Shown here: positions 47,201 to 62,200 of the stretch, in pieces
How positions within the stretch are numbered: the first letter of the stretch is position 1
How the letters are laid out: the number at the start of each line of letters is the position of its first letter
From: Leptodactylus fallax
Taxonomy: Eukaryota > Chordata > Amphibia > Anura > Leptodactylidae
Length of the DNA stretch: 64,000 nucleotides
Direction of reading: 5' to 3'
Assembly: GCA_947044405.1 (NCBI GenBank)
Contig: CAMRHE010001099.1
Span: 1-64,000 of the forward strand
Program-made: the position numbers and the translations under genes
The notes under the pieces: generated by a model
Told to the model about the DNA's origin: nothing
Database searches by the model: none
Seen by the model: only the letters and a program-made list of their open reading frames with translations

Positions 47201-50200
47201 ATTCTATGTGTCCCCCCCTGTATTCTATGTGTCCCCCTGTATTCTATGTGTCCCCCCCCTGTATTCTATGTGTCCCCCCCTGTATTCTATGTGTCCCCCC
47301 TGTATTCTATGTGTCCCCCCTGTATTCTATGTGTCCCCCCTGTATTCTATGTGTCCCCCCCTGTATTCTATGTGTCCCCCCCTGTATTCTATGTGTCCCC
47401 CCCTGTATTCTATGTGTCCCCCCCTGTATTCTATGTGTCCCCCCTGTATTCTATGTGTCCCCCCTGTATTCTATGTGTCCCCCCTGTATTCTATGTGTCC
47501 CCCCCTGTATTCTATGTGTCCCCCCCTGTATTCTATGTGTCCCCCCCTGTATTCTATGTGTCCCCCCCTGTATTCTATGTGTCCCCCCCTGTATTCTATG
47601 TGTCCCCCCCTGTATTCTATGTGTCCCCCCCTGTATTCTATGTGTCCCCCCCTGTATTCTATGTGTCCCCCCTGTATTCTATGTGTCCCCCCTGTATTCT
47701 ATGTGTCCCCCCTGTATTCTATGTGTCCCCCCCTGTATTCTATGTGTCCCCCCTGTATTCTATGTGTCCCCCCCTGTATTCTATGTGTCCCCCTGTATTC
47801 TATGTGTCCCCCCTGTATTCTATGTGTCCCCCCCTGTATTCTATGTGTCCCCCCCTGTATTCTATGTGTCCCCCCTGTATTCTATGTGTCCCCCCCTGTA
47901 TTCTATGTGTCCCCCCCTGTATTCTATGTGTCCCCCCCTGTATTCTATGTGTCCCCCCCTGTATTCTATGTGTCCCCCCCTGTATTCTATGTGTCCCCCC
48001 TGTATTCTATGTGTCCCCCCCCCTGTATTCTATGTGTCCCCCCTGTATTCTATGTGTCCCCCCCTGTATTCTATGTGTCCCCCCTGTATTCTATGTGTCC
48101 CCCCCTGTATTCTATGTGTCCCCCCTGTATTCTATGTGTCCCCCCCTGTATTCTATGTGTCCCCCCCTGTATTCTATGTGTCCCCCCTGTATTCTATGTG
48201 TCCCCCCTGTATTCTATGTGTCCCCCCCTGTATTCTGTGTGCCCCCCCTGTATTCTATGTGTCCCCCCCTGTATTCTATGTGTCCCCCCTGTATTCTATG
48301 TGTCCCCCCTGTATTCTATGTGTCCCCCCTGTATTCTATGTGTCCCCCCCTGTATTCTATGTGTCCCCCCCTGTATTCTATGTGTCCCCCCTGTATTCTA
48401 TGTGTCCCCCCCTGTATTCTATGTGTCCCCCCTGTATTCTATGTGTCCCCCCTGTATTCTATGTGTCCCCCCCCTGTATTCTATGTGTCCCCCCTGTATT
48501 CTATGTGTCCCCCCTGTATTCTATGTGTCCCCCCCTGTATTCTATGTGTCCCCCCTGTATTCTATGTGTCCCCCCTGTATTCTATGTGTCCCCCCTGTAT
48601 TCTATGTGTCCCCCCCCCCCTGTATTCTATGTGTCCCCCCCTGTATTCTATGTGTCCCCCCCCTGTATTCTATGTGTCCCCCCCTGTATTCTATGTGTCC
48701 CCCCCCTGTATTCTATGTGTCCCCCCCTGTATTCTATGTGTCCCCCCCTGTATTCTATGTGTCCCCCCTGTATTCTATGTGTCCCCCCTGTATTCTATGT
48801 GTCCCCCCCCTGTATTCTATGTGTCCCCCCCTGTATTCTATGTGTCCCCCCTGTATTCTATGTGTCCCCCCTGTATTCTATGTGTCCCCCCCTGTATTCT
48901 ATGTGTCCCCCCCTGTATTCTATGTGTCCCCCCCTGTATTCTATGTGTCCCCCCTGTATTCTATGTGTCCCCCCCTGTATTCTATGTGTCCCCCCTGTAT
49001 TCTATGTGTCCCCCCCTGTATTCTATGTGTCCCCCCTGTATTCTATGTGTCCCCCCTGTATTCTATGTGTCCCCCCCTGTATTCTATGTGTCCCCCCTGT
49101 ATTCTATGTGTCCCCCCCTGTATTCTATGTGTCCCCCCCTGTATTCTATGTGTCCCCCCTGTATTCTATGTGTCCCCCCCTGTATTCTATGTGTCCCCCC
49201 CTGTATTCTATGTGTCCCCCCCTGTATTCTATGTGTCCCCCCCCTGTATTCTATGTGTCCCCCCCTGTATTCTATGTGTCCCCCCTGTATTCTATGTGTC
49301 CCCCCCTGTATTCTATGTGTCCCCCCCTGTATTCTATGTGTCCCCCCTGTATTCTATGTGTCCCCCCCTGTATTCTATGTGTCCCCCCCTGTATTCTATG
49401 TGTCCCCCCCTGTATTCTATGTGTCCCCCCCTGTATTCTATGTGTCCCCCCCTGTATTCTATGTGTCCCCCCCTGTATTCTATGTGTCCCCCCTGTATTC
49501 TATGTGTCCCCCCTGTATTCTATGTGTCCCCCCCTGTATTCTATGTGTCCCCCCTGTATTCTATGTGTCCCCCCCTGTATTCTATGTGTCCCCCCCCTGT
49601 ATTCTATGTGTCCCCCCCTGTATTCTATGTGTCCCCCCTGTATTCTATGTGTCCCCCCCTGTATTCTATGTGTCCCCCCCTGTATTCTATGTGTCCCCCC
49701 CTGTATTCTATGTGTCCCCCCCTGTATTCTATGTGTCCCCCCCTGTATTCTATGTGTCCCCCCTGTATTCTATGTGTCCCCCCCTGTATTCTATGTGTCC
49801 CCCCCTGTATTCTATGTGTCCCCCCCCTGTATTCTATGTGTCCCCCCTGTATTCTATGTGTCCCCCCCTGTATTCTATGTGTCCCCCCCTGTATTCTATG
49901 TGTCCCCCCCTGTATTCTATGTGTCCCCCCCTGTATTCTATGTGTCCCCCCTGTATTCTATGTGTCCCCCCCTGTATTCTATGTGTCCCCCCCTGTATTC
50001 TATGTGTCCCCCCCCTGTATTCTATGTGTCCCCCCTGTATTCTATGTGTCCCCCCCTGTATTCTATGTGTCCCCCCTGTATTCTATGTGTCCCCCCCCTG
50101 TATTCTATGTGTCCCCCTGTATTCTATGTGTCCCCCCTGTATTCTATGTGTCCCCCCCCTGTATTCTATGTGTCCCCCCCTGTATTCTATGTGTCCCCCC

Positions 50201-53200
50201 TGTATTCTATGTGTCCCCCCCTGTATTCTATGTGCCCCCCCCTGTATTCTATGTGTCCCCCCTGTATTCTATGTGTCCCCCCCTGTATTCTATGTGTCCC
50301 CCCCTGTATTCTATGTGTCCCCCCCTGTATTCTATGTGTCCCCCCTGTATTCTATGTGTCCCCCCCTGTATTCTATGTGTCCCCCCCTGTATTCTATGTC
50401 CCCCCCCCCTGTATTCTATGTGTCCCCCCCTGTATTCTATGTGTCCCCCTGTATTCTATGTGTCCCCCCCTGTATTCTATGTGTCCCCCCTGTATTCTAT
50501 GTGTCCCCCCCTGTATTCTATGTGTCGCCCCCCTGTATTCTATGTGTCCCCCCTGTATTCTATGTGTCCCCCCCTGTATTCTATGTGTCCCCCCTGTATT
50601 CTATGTGTGTCCCCCCTGTATTCTATGTGTCCCCCCTGTATTCTATGTGTCCCCCCTGTATTCTATGTGTCCCCCCTGTATTCTATGTGTCCCCCCTGTA
50701 TTCTATGTGTCCCCCCCTGTATTCTATGTGTCCCCCCTGTATTCTATGTGTCCCCCCTGTATTCTATGTGTCCCCCCTGTATTCTATGTGTCCCCCCTGT
50801 ATTCTATGTGTCCCCCCCCTGTATTCTATGTGTCCCCCCCCTGTATTCTATGTGTCCCCCCCTGTATTCTATGTGTCCCCCCCCCTGTATTCTATGTGTC
50901 CCCCCCCTGTATTCTATGTGTCCCCCCCTGTATTCTATGTGTCCCCCCCTGTATTCTATGTGTCCCCCCTGTATTCTATGTGCCCCCCCCTGTATTCTAT
51001 GTGTCCCCCCCGTATTCTATGTGTCCCCCCCCCTGTATTCTATGTGTCCTCCCCCTGTATTCTATGTGTCCCCCCCCTGTATTCTATGTGTCCCCCCCTG
51101 TATTCTATGTGTCCCCCCTGTATTCTATGTGTCCCCCCCTGTATTCTATGTGTCCCCCCCTGTATTCTATGTGTCCCCCCTGTATTCTATGTGTCCCCCC
51201 CTGTATTCTATGTGCCCCCCCCCTGTATTCTATGTGTCCCCCCCTGTATTCTATGTGTCCCCCCTGTATTCTATGTGTCCCCCCTGTATTCTATGTGTCC
51301 CCCCCTGTATTCTATGTGTCCCCCCTGTATTCTATGTGTCCCCCCCTGTATTCTATGTGTCCCCCCCTGTATTCTATGTGTCCCCCCCTGTATTCTATGT
51401 GTCCCCCCCTGTATTCTATGTGTCCCCCCCTGTATTCTATGTGTCCCCCCTGTATTCTATGTGTCCCCCCCTGTATTCTATGTGTCCCCCCTGTATTCTA
51501 TGTGTCCCCCCCCCTGTATTCTATGTGTCCCCCCCTGTATTCTATGTGTCCCCCCCCTGTATTCTATGTGTCCCCCCTGTATTCTATGTGTCCCCCCCTG
51601 TATTCTATGTGTCCCCCCTGTATTCTATGTGTCCCCCCCTGTATTCTATGTGTCCCCCCCTGTATTCTATGTGTCCCCCCCTGTATTCTATGTGCCTCCC
51701 CCCTGTATTCTATGTGTCCCCCCCTGTATTCTATGTGTCCCCCCTGTATTCTATGTGTCCCCCCCCTGTATTCTATGTGTCCCCCCCTGTATTCTATGTG
51801 TCCCCCCCTGTATTCTATGTGTCCCCCCCTGTATTCTATGTGTCCCCCCCTGTATTCTATGTGTCCCCCCCTGTATTCTATGTGTCCCCCCCTGTATTCT
51901 ATGTGTCCCCCCCTGTATTCTATGTGTCCCCCCTGTATTCTATGTGTCCCCCCCTGTATTCTATGTGTCCCCCCTGTATTCTATGTGTCCCCCCCCTGTA
52001 TTCTATGTGTCCCCCCCTGTATTCTATGTGTCCCCCCTGTATTCTATGTGTCCCCCCTGTATTCTATGTGTCCCCCCCTGTATTCTATGTGTCCCCCCTG
52101 TATTCTATGTGTCCCCCCCTGTATTCTATGTGTCCCCCCCTGTATTCTATGTGTCCCCCCCTGTATTCTATGTGTCCCCCCCTGTATTCTATGTGTCCCC
52201 CCCTGTATTCTATGTGTCCCCCCCTGTATTCTATGTGTCCCCCCCTGTATTCTATGTGTCCTCCTGTATTCTATGTGTCCCCCCTGTATTCTATGTGTCC
52301 CCCCCTGTATTCTATGTGTCCCCCCCCTGTATTCTATGTGTCCCCCCCTGTATTCTATGTGTCCCCCCTGTATTCTATGTGTCCCCCCCTGTATTCTATG
52401 TGTCCCCCCCTGTATTCTATGTGTCCCCCCCCTGTATTCTATGTGTCCCCCCCTGTATTCTATGTGTCCCCCCCTGTATTCTATGTGTCCCCCCTGTATT
52501 CTATGTGTCCCCCCTGTATTCTATGTGTCCCCCCTGTATTCTATGTGTCCCCCCTGTATTCTATGTGTCCCCCCCTGTATTCTATGTGTCCCCCCCTGTA
52601 TTCTATGTGTCCCCCCCTGTATTCTATGTGTCCCCCCTGTATTCTATGTGTCCCCCCCCTGTATTCTATGTGTCCCCCCCTGTATTCTATGTGTCCCCCC
52701 CTGTATTCTATGTGTCCCCCCTGTATTCTATGTGTCCCCCCTGTATTCTATGTGTCCCCCCCTGTATTCTATGTGTCCCCCCTGTATTCTATGTGTCCCC
52801 CCCCTGTATTCTATGTGTCCCCCCCTGTATTCTATGTGTCCCCCCTGTATTCTATGTGCTCCCCCCTGTATTCTATGTGTCCCCCCCTGTATTCTATGTG
52901 TCCCCCCCTGTATTCTATGTGTCCCCCCCTGTATTCTATGTGTCCCCCCCTGTATTCTATGTGTCCCCCCCTGTATTCTATGTGTCCCCCCCTGTATTCT
53001 ATGTGTCCCCCCCTGTATTCTATGTGTCCCCCCTGTATTCTATGTGTCCCCCCTGTATTCTATGTGTCCCCCCCTGTATTCTATGTGTCCCCCCCTGTAT
53101 TCTATGTGTCCCCCCCTGTATTCTATGTGTCCCCCCCTGTATTCTATGTGTCCCCCCCCTGTATTCTATGTGTCCCCCCTGTATTCTATGTGTCCCCCCC

Positions 53201-56200
53201 CTGTATTCTATGTGTCCCCCCTGTATTCTATGTGTCCCCCCTGTATTCTATGTGTCCCCCCTGTATTCTATGTGTCCCCCCCTGTATTCTATGTGTCCCC
53301 CCCTGTATTCTATGTGTCCCCCCCTGTATTCTATGTGTCCCCCCTGTATTCTATGTGTCCCCCCTGTATTCTATGTGTCCCCCCCTGTATTCTATGTGTC
53401 CCCCCCTGTATTCTATGTGTCCCCCTGTATTCTATGTGTCCCCCCCTGTATTCTATGTGTCCCCCCTGTATTCTATGTGTCCCCCCCTGTATTCTATGTG
53501 TCCCCCCCTGTATTCTATGTGTCCCCCCTGTATTCTATGTGTCCCCCCCTGTATTCTATGTGTCCCCCCCTGTATTCTATGTGTCCCCCCTGTATTCTAT
53601 GTGTCCCCCCCTGTATTCTATGTGTCCCCCCTGTATTCTATGTGTCCCCCCCTGTGTGTCCCCCCTGTATTCTATGTGTCCCCCCCTGTATTCTATGTGT
53701 CCCCCCTGTATTCTATGTGTCCCCCCTGTATTCTATGTGTCCCCCCCTGTATTCTATGTGTCCCCCCCTGTATTCTATGTGTCCCCCCCTGTATTCTATG
53801 TGTCCCCCCCTGTATTCTATGTGTCCCCCCTGTATTCTATGTGTCCCCCCCTGTATTCTATGTGTCCCCCCTGTATTCTATGTGTCCCCCCCTGTATTCT
53901 AGTGTGCCCCCCCTGTATTCTATGTGTCCCCCCTGTATTCTATGTGTCCCCCCTGTATTCTATGTGTCCCCCCCTGTATTCTATGTGTCCCCCCTGTATT
54001 CTATGTGTCCCCCCCTGTATTCTATGTGTCCCCCCCTGTATTCTATGTGTCCCCCCCTGTATTCTATGTGTCCCCCCCTGTATTCTATGTGTCCCCCCCT
54101 GTATTCTATGTGTCCCCCCTGTATTCTATGTGTCCCCCCTGTATTCTATGTGTCCCCCCCTGTATTCTATGTGTCCCCCCCTGTATTCTATGTGTCCCCC
54201 CCTGTATTCTATGTGTCCCCCCTGTATTCTATGTGTCCCCCCTGTATTCTATGTGTCCCCCCTGTATTCTATGTGTCCCCCCCCTGTATTCTATGTGTCC
54301 CCCCCTGTATTCTATGTGTCCCCCCCTGTATTCTATGTGTCCTCCTGTATTCTATGTGTCCCCCCTGTATTCTATGTGTCCCCCCCTGTATTCTATGTGT
54401 CCCCCCCTGTATTCTATGTGTCCCCCCTGTATTCTATGTGTCCCCCCCTGTATTCTATGTGTCCCCCCCTGTATTCTATGTGTCCCCCTGTATTCTATGT
54501 GTCCCCCCTGTATTCTATGTGTCCCCCCCTGTATTCTATGTGTCCCCCCCTGTATTCTATGTGTCCCCCCCTGTATTCTATGTGTCCCCCCTGTATTCTA
54601 TGTGTCCCCCCCTGTATTCTATGTGTCCCCCCTGTATTCTATGTGTCCCCCCCTGTATTCTATGTGTCCCCCCCTGTATTCTATGTGTCCCCCTGTATTC
54701 TATGTGCCCCCCTGTATTCTATGTGTCCCCCCTGTATTCTATGTGTCCCCCCTGTATTCTATGTGTCCCCCCTGTATTCTATGTGTCCCCCCCTGTATTC
54801 TATGTGTCCCCCCCTGTATTCTATGTGTCCCCCCCTGTATTCTATGTGTCCCCCCCTGTATTCTATGTGTCCCCCCCCTGTATTCTATGTGTCCCCCCTG
54901 TATTCTATGTGTCCCCCCCCTGTATTCTATGTGTCCCCCCCTGTATTCTATGTGTCCCCCCCCCTGTATTCTATGTGTCCCCCCCTGTATTCTATGTGTC
55001 CCCCCCTGTATTCTATGTGTCCCCCCTGTATTCTATGTGTCCCCCCCTGTATTCTATGTGTCCCCCCCTGTATTCTATGTGTCCCCCCCCCTGTATTCTA
55101 TGTGTCCCCCCCTGTATTCTATGTGTCCCCCCTGTATTCTATGTGTCCCCCCCTGTATTCTATGTGTCCCCCCTGTATTCTATGTGTCCCCCCCTGTATT
55201 CTATGTGTCCCCCCCTGTATTCTATGTGTCCCCCCCTGTATTCTATGTGTCCCCCCCTGTATTCTATGTGTCCCCCCCTGTATTCTATGTGTCCCCCCCT
55301 GTATTCTATGTGTCCCCCCCTGTATTCTATGTGTCCCCCCCTGTATTCTATGTGTCCCCCCTGTATTCTATGTGTCCCCCCTGTATTCTATGTGTCCCCC
55401 CCTGTATTCTATGTGTCCCCCCTGTATTCTATGTGTCCCCCCTGTATTCTATGTGTCCCCCCCTGTATTCTATGTGTCCCCCCCTGTATTCTATGTGTCC
55501 CCCCCTGTATTCTATGTCCCCCCCCCCCTGTATTCTATGTGTGTCCCCCCTGTATTCTATGTGTCCCCCCCTGTATTCTATGTGTCCCCCCCTGTATTCT
55601 ATGTGTCCCCCCCTGTATTCTATGTGTCCCCCCCCCTGTATTCTATGTGTCCCCCCTGTATTCTATGTGTCCCCCCTGTATTCTATGTGTCCCCCCCTGT
55701 ATTCTATGTGTCCCCCCCCTGTATTCTATGTGTCCCCCCCTGTATTCTATGTGTCCCCCCCTGTATTCTATGTGTCCCCCCCCTGTATTCTATGTGTCCC
55801 CCCCTGTATTCTATGTGTCCCCCCTGTATTCTATGTGTCCCCCCCTGTATTCTATGTGTCCCCCCCTGTATTCTATGTGTCCCCCCCTGTATTCTATGTG
55901 TCCCCCCTGTATTCTATGTGTCCCCCCTGTATTCTATGTGTCCCCCCTGTATTCTATGTGTCCCCCCTGTATTCTATGTGTCCCCCCCTGTATTCTATGT
56001 GTCCCCCCCTGTATTCTATGTGTCCCCCCTGTATTCTATGTGTCCCCCCTGTATTCTATGTGCCCCCCCTGTATTCTATGTGTCCCCCCCTGTATTCTAT
56101 GTGTCCCCCCCCTGTATTCTATGTGTCCCCCCCCTGTATTCTATGTGTCCCCCCCTGTATTCTATGTGTCCCCCCTGTATTCTATGTGTCCCCCCCTGTA

Positions 56201-59200
56201 TTCTATGTGTCCCCCCTGTATTCTAGTGTCCCCCCCTGTATTCTATGTGTCCCCCCTGTATTCTATGTGTCCCCCCTGTATTCTATGTGTCCCCCCCTGT
56301 ATTCTATGTGTCCCCCCCTGTATTCTATGTGTCCCCCCCCTGTATTCTATGTGTCCCCCCCCTGTATTCTATGTGTCCCCCCCTGTATTCTATGTGTCCC
56401 CCCTGTATTCTATGTGTCCCCCCCCTGTATTCTATGTGTCCCCCCTGTATTCTATGTGTCCCCCCCTGTATTCTATGTGTCCCCCCCCCCCCCTGTATTC
56501 TATGTGTCCCCCCCTGTATTCTATGTGTCCCCCCCTGTATTCTATGTGTCCCCCCCTGTATTCTATGTGTCCCCCCCTGTATTCTATGTGTCCCCCCTGT
56601 ATTCTATGTGTCCCCCCCCTGTATTCTATGTGCCCCCCCTGTATTCTATGTGTCCCCCCTGTATTCTATGTGTCCCCCCTGTATTCTATGTGTCCCCCCT
56701 GTATTCTATGTGTCCCCCCCTGTATTCTATGTGTCCCCCCTGTATTCTATGTGTCCCCCCCTGTATTCTATGTGTCCCCCCTGTATTCTATGTGTCCCCC
56801 CTGTATTCTATGTGTCCCCCCCTGTATTCTGTGTCCCCCCCTGTATTCTATGTGTCCCCCCTGTATTCTATGTGTCCCCCCCTGTATTCTATGTGTCCCC
56901 CCTGTATTCTATGTGTCCCCCCCTGTATTCTATGTGTCCCCCCCTGTATTCTATGTGTCCCCCCCCTGTATTCTATGTGTCCCCCCCTGTATTCTATGTG
57001 TCCCCCCCGTGTGTCCCCCGTACTGTGTGCCCCCCCCTGTATTCTATGTGTCCCCCCTGTATTCTATGTGTCCCCCCTGTATTCTATGTGTCCCCCCCTG
57101 TATTCTATGTGTCCCCCCCCTGTATTCTATGTGTCCCCCCTGTATTCTATGTGTCCCCCCCTGTATTCTATGTGTCCCCCTCCTGTATTCTATGTGTCCC
57201 CCTGTATTCTATGTGTCCCCCCCTGTATTCTATGTGTCCCCCCTGTATTCTATGTGTCCCCCCCTGTATTCTATGTGTCCCCCCTGTATTCTATGTGTCC
57301 CCCCTGTATTCTATGTGTCCCCCCCTGTATTCTATGTGTCCCCCCCTGTATTCTATGTGTCCCCCCCCTGTATTCTATGTGTCCCCCCCTGTATTCTATG
57401 TGTCCCCCCCTGTATTCTATGTGTCCCCCCTGTATTCTATGTGTCCCCCCTGTATTCTATGTGTCCCCCCTGTATTCTATGTGTCCCCCCCTGTATTCTA
57501 TGTGTCCCCCCCTGTATTCTATGTGTCCCCCCCTGTATTCTATGTGTCCCCCCCTGTATTCTATGTGTCCCCCCCTGTATTCTATGTGTCCCCCCTGTAT
57601 TCTATGTGTCCCCCCCCTGTATTCTATGTGTCCCCCCCTGTATTCTATGTGTCCCCCCTGTATTCTATGTGTCCCCCCCTGTATTCTATGTGTCCCCCCC
57701 TGTATTCTATGTGTGCCCCCCCTGTATTCTATGTGTCCCCCCCTGTATTCTATGTGTCCCCCCTGTATTCTATGTGTCCCCCCCTGTATTCTATGTGTCC
57801 CCCCTGTATTCTATGTGTCCCCCCTGTATTCTATGTGTCCCCCCTGTATTCTATGTGCCCCCCTGTATTCTATGTGTCCCCCCTGTATTCTATGTGTCCC
57901 CCCTGTATTCTATGTGTCCCCCCCTGTATTCTATGTGTCCCCCCTGTATTCTATGTGTCCCCCCCTGTATTCTATGTGTCCCCCCCTGTATTCTATGTGT
58001 CCCCCCCTGTATTCTATGTGTCCCCCCCTGTATTCTATGTGTCCCCCCCTGTATTCTATGTGTCCCCCCCTGTATTCTATGTGTCCCCCTGTATTCTATG
58101 TGTCCCCCCCTGTATTCTATGTGTCCCCCCTGTATTCTATGTGTCCCCCCTGTATTCTATGTGTCCCCCCTGTATTCTATGTGTCCCCCCCTGTATTCTA
58201 TGTGTCCCCCCCTGTATTCTATGTGTCCCCCCCTGTATTCTATGTGTCCCCCCCTGTATTCTATGTGTCCCCCCCCTGTATTCTATGTGTCCCCCCCTGT
58301 ATTCTATGTGTCCCCCCCTGTATTCTATGTGTCCCCCCCTGTATTCTATGTGTCCCCCCCCCTGTATTCTATGTGTCCCTCCCCCTGTATTCTATGTGTC
58401 CCCCCCTGTATTCTATGTGTCCCCCCCTGTATTCTATGTGTCCCCCCTGTATTCTATGTGTCCTCCTGTATTCTATGTGTCCCCCCCTGTATTCTATGTG
58501 TCCCCCCCTGTATTCTATGTGTCCCCCCCTGTATTCTATGTGTCCCCCCCCTGTATTCTATGTGTCCCCCCCTGTATTCTATGTGTCCCCCCTGTATTCT
58601 ATGTGTCCCCCCTGTATTCCCCCCCTGTATTCTATGTGTCCCCCCCTGTATTCTATGTGTCCCCCCCTGTATTCTATGTGTCCCCCCCTGTATTCTATGT
58701 GTCCCCCCTGTATTCTATGTGTCCCCCCCTGTATTCTATGTGTCCCCCCCTGTATTCTATGTGTCCCCCCTGTATTCTATGTGTCCCCCCCTGTATTCTA
58801 TGTGTCCCCCCCTGTATTCTATGTGTCCCCCCCTGTATTCTATGTGTCCCCCCCTGTATTCTATGTGTCCCCCCCTGTATTCTATGTGTCCCCCCTGTAT
58901 TCTATGTGTCCCCCCCTGTATTCTATGTGTCCCCCCCTGTATTCTATGTGTCCCCCCCTGTATTCTATGTGTCCCCCCCTGTATTCTATGTGTCCCCCCC
59001 CTGTATTCTATGTGTCCCCCCCCTGTATTCTATGTGTCCCCCCTGTATTCTATGTGTCCCCCCCTGTATTCTATGTGTCCCCCCTGTATTCTATGTGTCC
59101 CCCCTGTATTCTATGTGTCCCCCCCTGTATTCTATGTGTCCCCCCTGTATTCTATGTGTCCCCCCTGTATTCTATGTGTCCCCCCTGTATTCTATGTGTC

Positions 59201-62200
59201 CCCCCTGTATTCTTGTGTCCCCCCCTGTATTCTATGTGTCCCCCCCTGTATTCTATGTGTCCCCCCTGTATTCTATGTGTCCCCCCTGTATTCTATGTGT
59301 CCCCCCCTGTATTCTATGTGTCCCCCCTGTATTCTATGTGTCCCCCCCTGTATTCTATGTGTCCCCCCTGTATTCTATGTGTCCCCCCTGTATTCTATGT
59401 GTCCCCCCTGTATTCTATGTGTCCCCCCCTGTATTCTATGTGTCCCCCCTGTATTCTATGTGTCCCCCCTGTATTCTATGTGTCCCCCCTGTATTCTATG
59501 TGTCCCCCCTGTATTCTATGTGTCCCCCCCTGTATTCTATGTGTCCCCCCTGTATTCTATGTGTCCCCCCTGTATTCTATGTGTCCCCCCTGTATTCTAT
59601 GTGTCCCCCCTGTATTCTATGTGTCCCCCCCTGTATTCTATGTGTCCCCCCCCTGTATTCTATGTGTCCCCCCCTGTATTCTATGTGTCCCCCCCCTGTA
59701 TTCTATGTGTCCCCCCTGTATTCTATGTGTCCCCCCCTGTATTCTATGTGTCCCCCCCTGTATTCTATGTGTCCCCCCCTGTATTCTATGTGTCCCCCCC
59801 TGTATTCTATGTGTCCCCCCTGTATTCTATGTGTCCCCCCCTGTATTCTATGTGTCCCCCCCTGTATTCTATGTGTCCCCCCTGTATTCTATGTGTCCCC
59901 CCCTGTATTCTATGTGTCCCCCCTGTATTCTATGTGTCCCCCCTGTATTCTATGTGTCCCCCCCTGTATTCTATGTGTCCCCCCTGTATTCTATGTGTCC
60001 CCCTGTATTCTATGTGTCCCCCCCTGTATTCTATGTGTCCCCCCCTGTATTCTATGTGTCCCCCCCTGTATTCTATGTGTCCCCCCCTGTATTCTATGTG
60101 TCCCCCCTGTATTCTATGTGTCCCCCCCTGTATTCTATGTGTCCCCCCCTGTATTCTATGTGTCCCCCCTGTATTCTATGTGTCCCCCCCTGTATTCTAT
60201 GTGTCCCCCCCTGTATTCTATGTGTCCCCCCTGTATTCTATGTGTCCCCCCCTGTATTCTATGTGTCCCCCCTGTATTCTATGTGTCCCCCCTGTATTCT
60301 ATGTGTCCCCCTGTATTCTATGTGTCCCCCCTGTATTCTATGTGTCCCCCCTGTATTCTATGTGTCCCCCCTGTATTCTATGTGTCCCCCCCTGTATTCT
60401 ATGTGTCCCCCTGTATTCTATGTGTCCCCCCTGTATTCTATGTGTCCCCCCTGTATTCTATGTGTCCCCCCCTGTATTCTATGTGTCCCCCCCTGTATTC
60501 TATGTGTCCCCCCTGTATTCTATGTGTCCCCCCCTGTATTCTATGTGTCCCCCCTGTATTCTATGTGTCCCCCCCTGTATTCTATGTGTCCCCCCCTGTA
60601 TTCTATGTGTCCCCCCTGTATTCTATGTGTCCCCCCCCTGTATTCTATGTGTCCCCCCCCTGTATTCTATGTGTCCCCCTGTATTCTATGTGTCCCCCCC
60701 CTGTATTCTATGTGTCCCCCCCTGTATTCTATGTGTCCCCCCTGTATTCTATGTGTCCCCCCTGTATTCTATGTGTCCCCCCCCTGTATTCTATGTGCCC
60801 CCCCTGTATTCTATGTGTCCCCCCCTGTATTCTATGTGTCCCCCCCTGTATTCTATGTGTCCCCCCTGTATTCTATGTGTCCCCCCCTGTATTCTATGTG
60901 TCCCCCCTGTATTCTATGTGTCCCCCCCTGTATTCTATGTGTCCCCCCCCTGTATTCTATGTGCCCCCCCTGTATTCTATGTGTCCCCCCTGTATTCTAT
61001 GTGTCCCCCCCTGTATTCTATGTGTCCCCCCCTGTATTCTATGTGTCCTGTATTCTATGTGTCCCCCCTGTATTCTATGTGTCCCCCCCTGTATTCTATG
61101 TGTCCCCCCTGTATTCTATGTGTCCCCCCCTGTATTCTATGTGTCCCCCCCTGTATTCTATGTGTCCCCCCCTGTATTCTATGTGTCCCCCCCTGTATTC
61201 TATGTGTCCCCCCTGTATTCTATGTGTCCCCCCCTGTATTCTATGTGTCCCCCCCTGTATTCTATGTGTCCCCCCCTGTATTCTATGTGTCCCCCCTGTA
61301 TTCTATGTGTCCCCCCCTGTATTCTATGTGTCCCCCCTGTATTCTATGTGTCCCCCCTGTATTCTATGTGTCCCCCCTGTATTCTATGAGTCCCCCCTGA
61401 TACATGTCCCCCCCCCTGTATTCTATGTGTCCCCCCTGTATTCTATGTGTCCCCCCCCTGTATTCTATGTGTCCCCCCCCTGTATTCTATGTGTCCCCCC
61501 CCTGTATTCTATGTGTCCCCCTGTATTCTATGTGTCCCCCCCTGTATTCTGTGTCCCCCCCTGTATTCTATGTGTGCCCCCTGTATTCTATGTGTCCCCC
61601 TGTATTCTATGTGTCCCCCCTGTATTCTATGTGTCCCCCCCTGTATTCTATGTGTCCCCCCCTGTATTCTATGTGTCCCTGTATTCTATGTGCCCCCCCC
61701 TGTATTCTATGTGTCCCCCCCGTATTCTATGTGTCCCCCCCCTGTATTCTATGTGTCCCCCCCTGTATTCTATGTGTCCCCCCCCTGTATTCTATGTGTC
61801 CCCCCCTGTATTCTATGTGTCCCCCCTGTATTCTATGTGTCCCCCCCTGTATTCTATGTCCCCCCCCTGTATTCTATGTGTCCCCCCCTGTATTCTATGT
61901 GTCCCCCCCTGTATTCTATGTGTCCCCCCTGTATTCTATGTGTCCCCCCCTGTATTCTATGTGTCCCCCCCTGTATTCTATGTGTCCCCCCCTGTATTCT
62001 ATGTGTCCCCCCCTGTATTCTATGTGTCCCCCCCTGTATTCTATGTGTCCCCCCCCTGTATTCTATGTGTCCCCCCTGTATTCTATGTGTCCCCCCCTGT
62101 ATTCTATGTGTCCCCCCCCTGTATTCTATGTGTCCCCCCGTTCCCCCCTGTATTCTATGTGTCCCCCCTGTATTCTATGTGTCCCCCCCTGTATTCTATG

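Noticed and set aside
26018..61400. Plus-strand open frames of 1,700 to 7,100 codons
   Set aside because: They are translations of a stop-free 20-bp satellite in all three frames. There is no start context, domain or amino-acid diversity.
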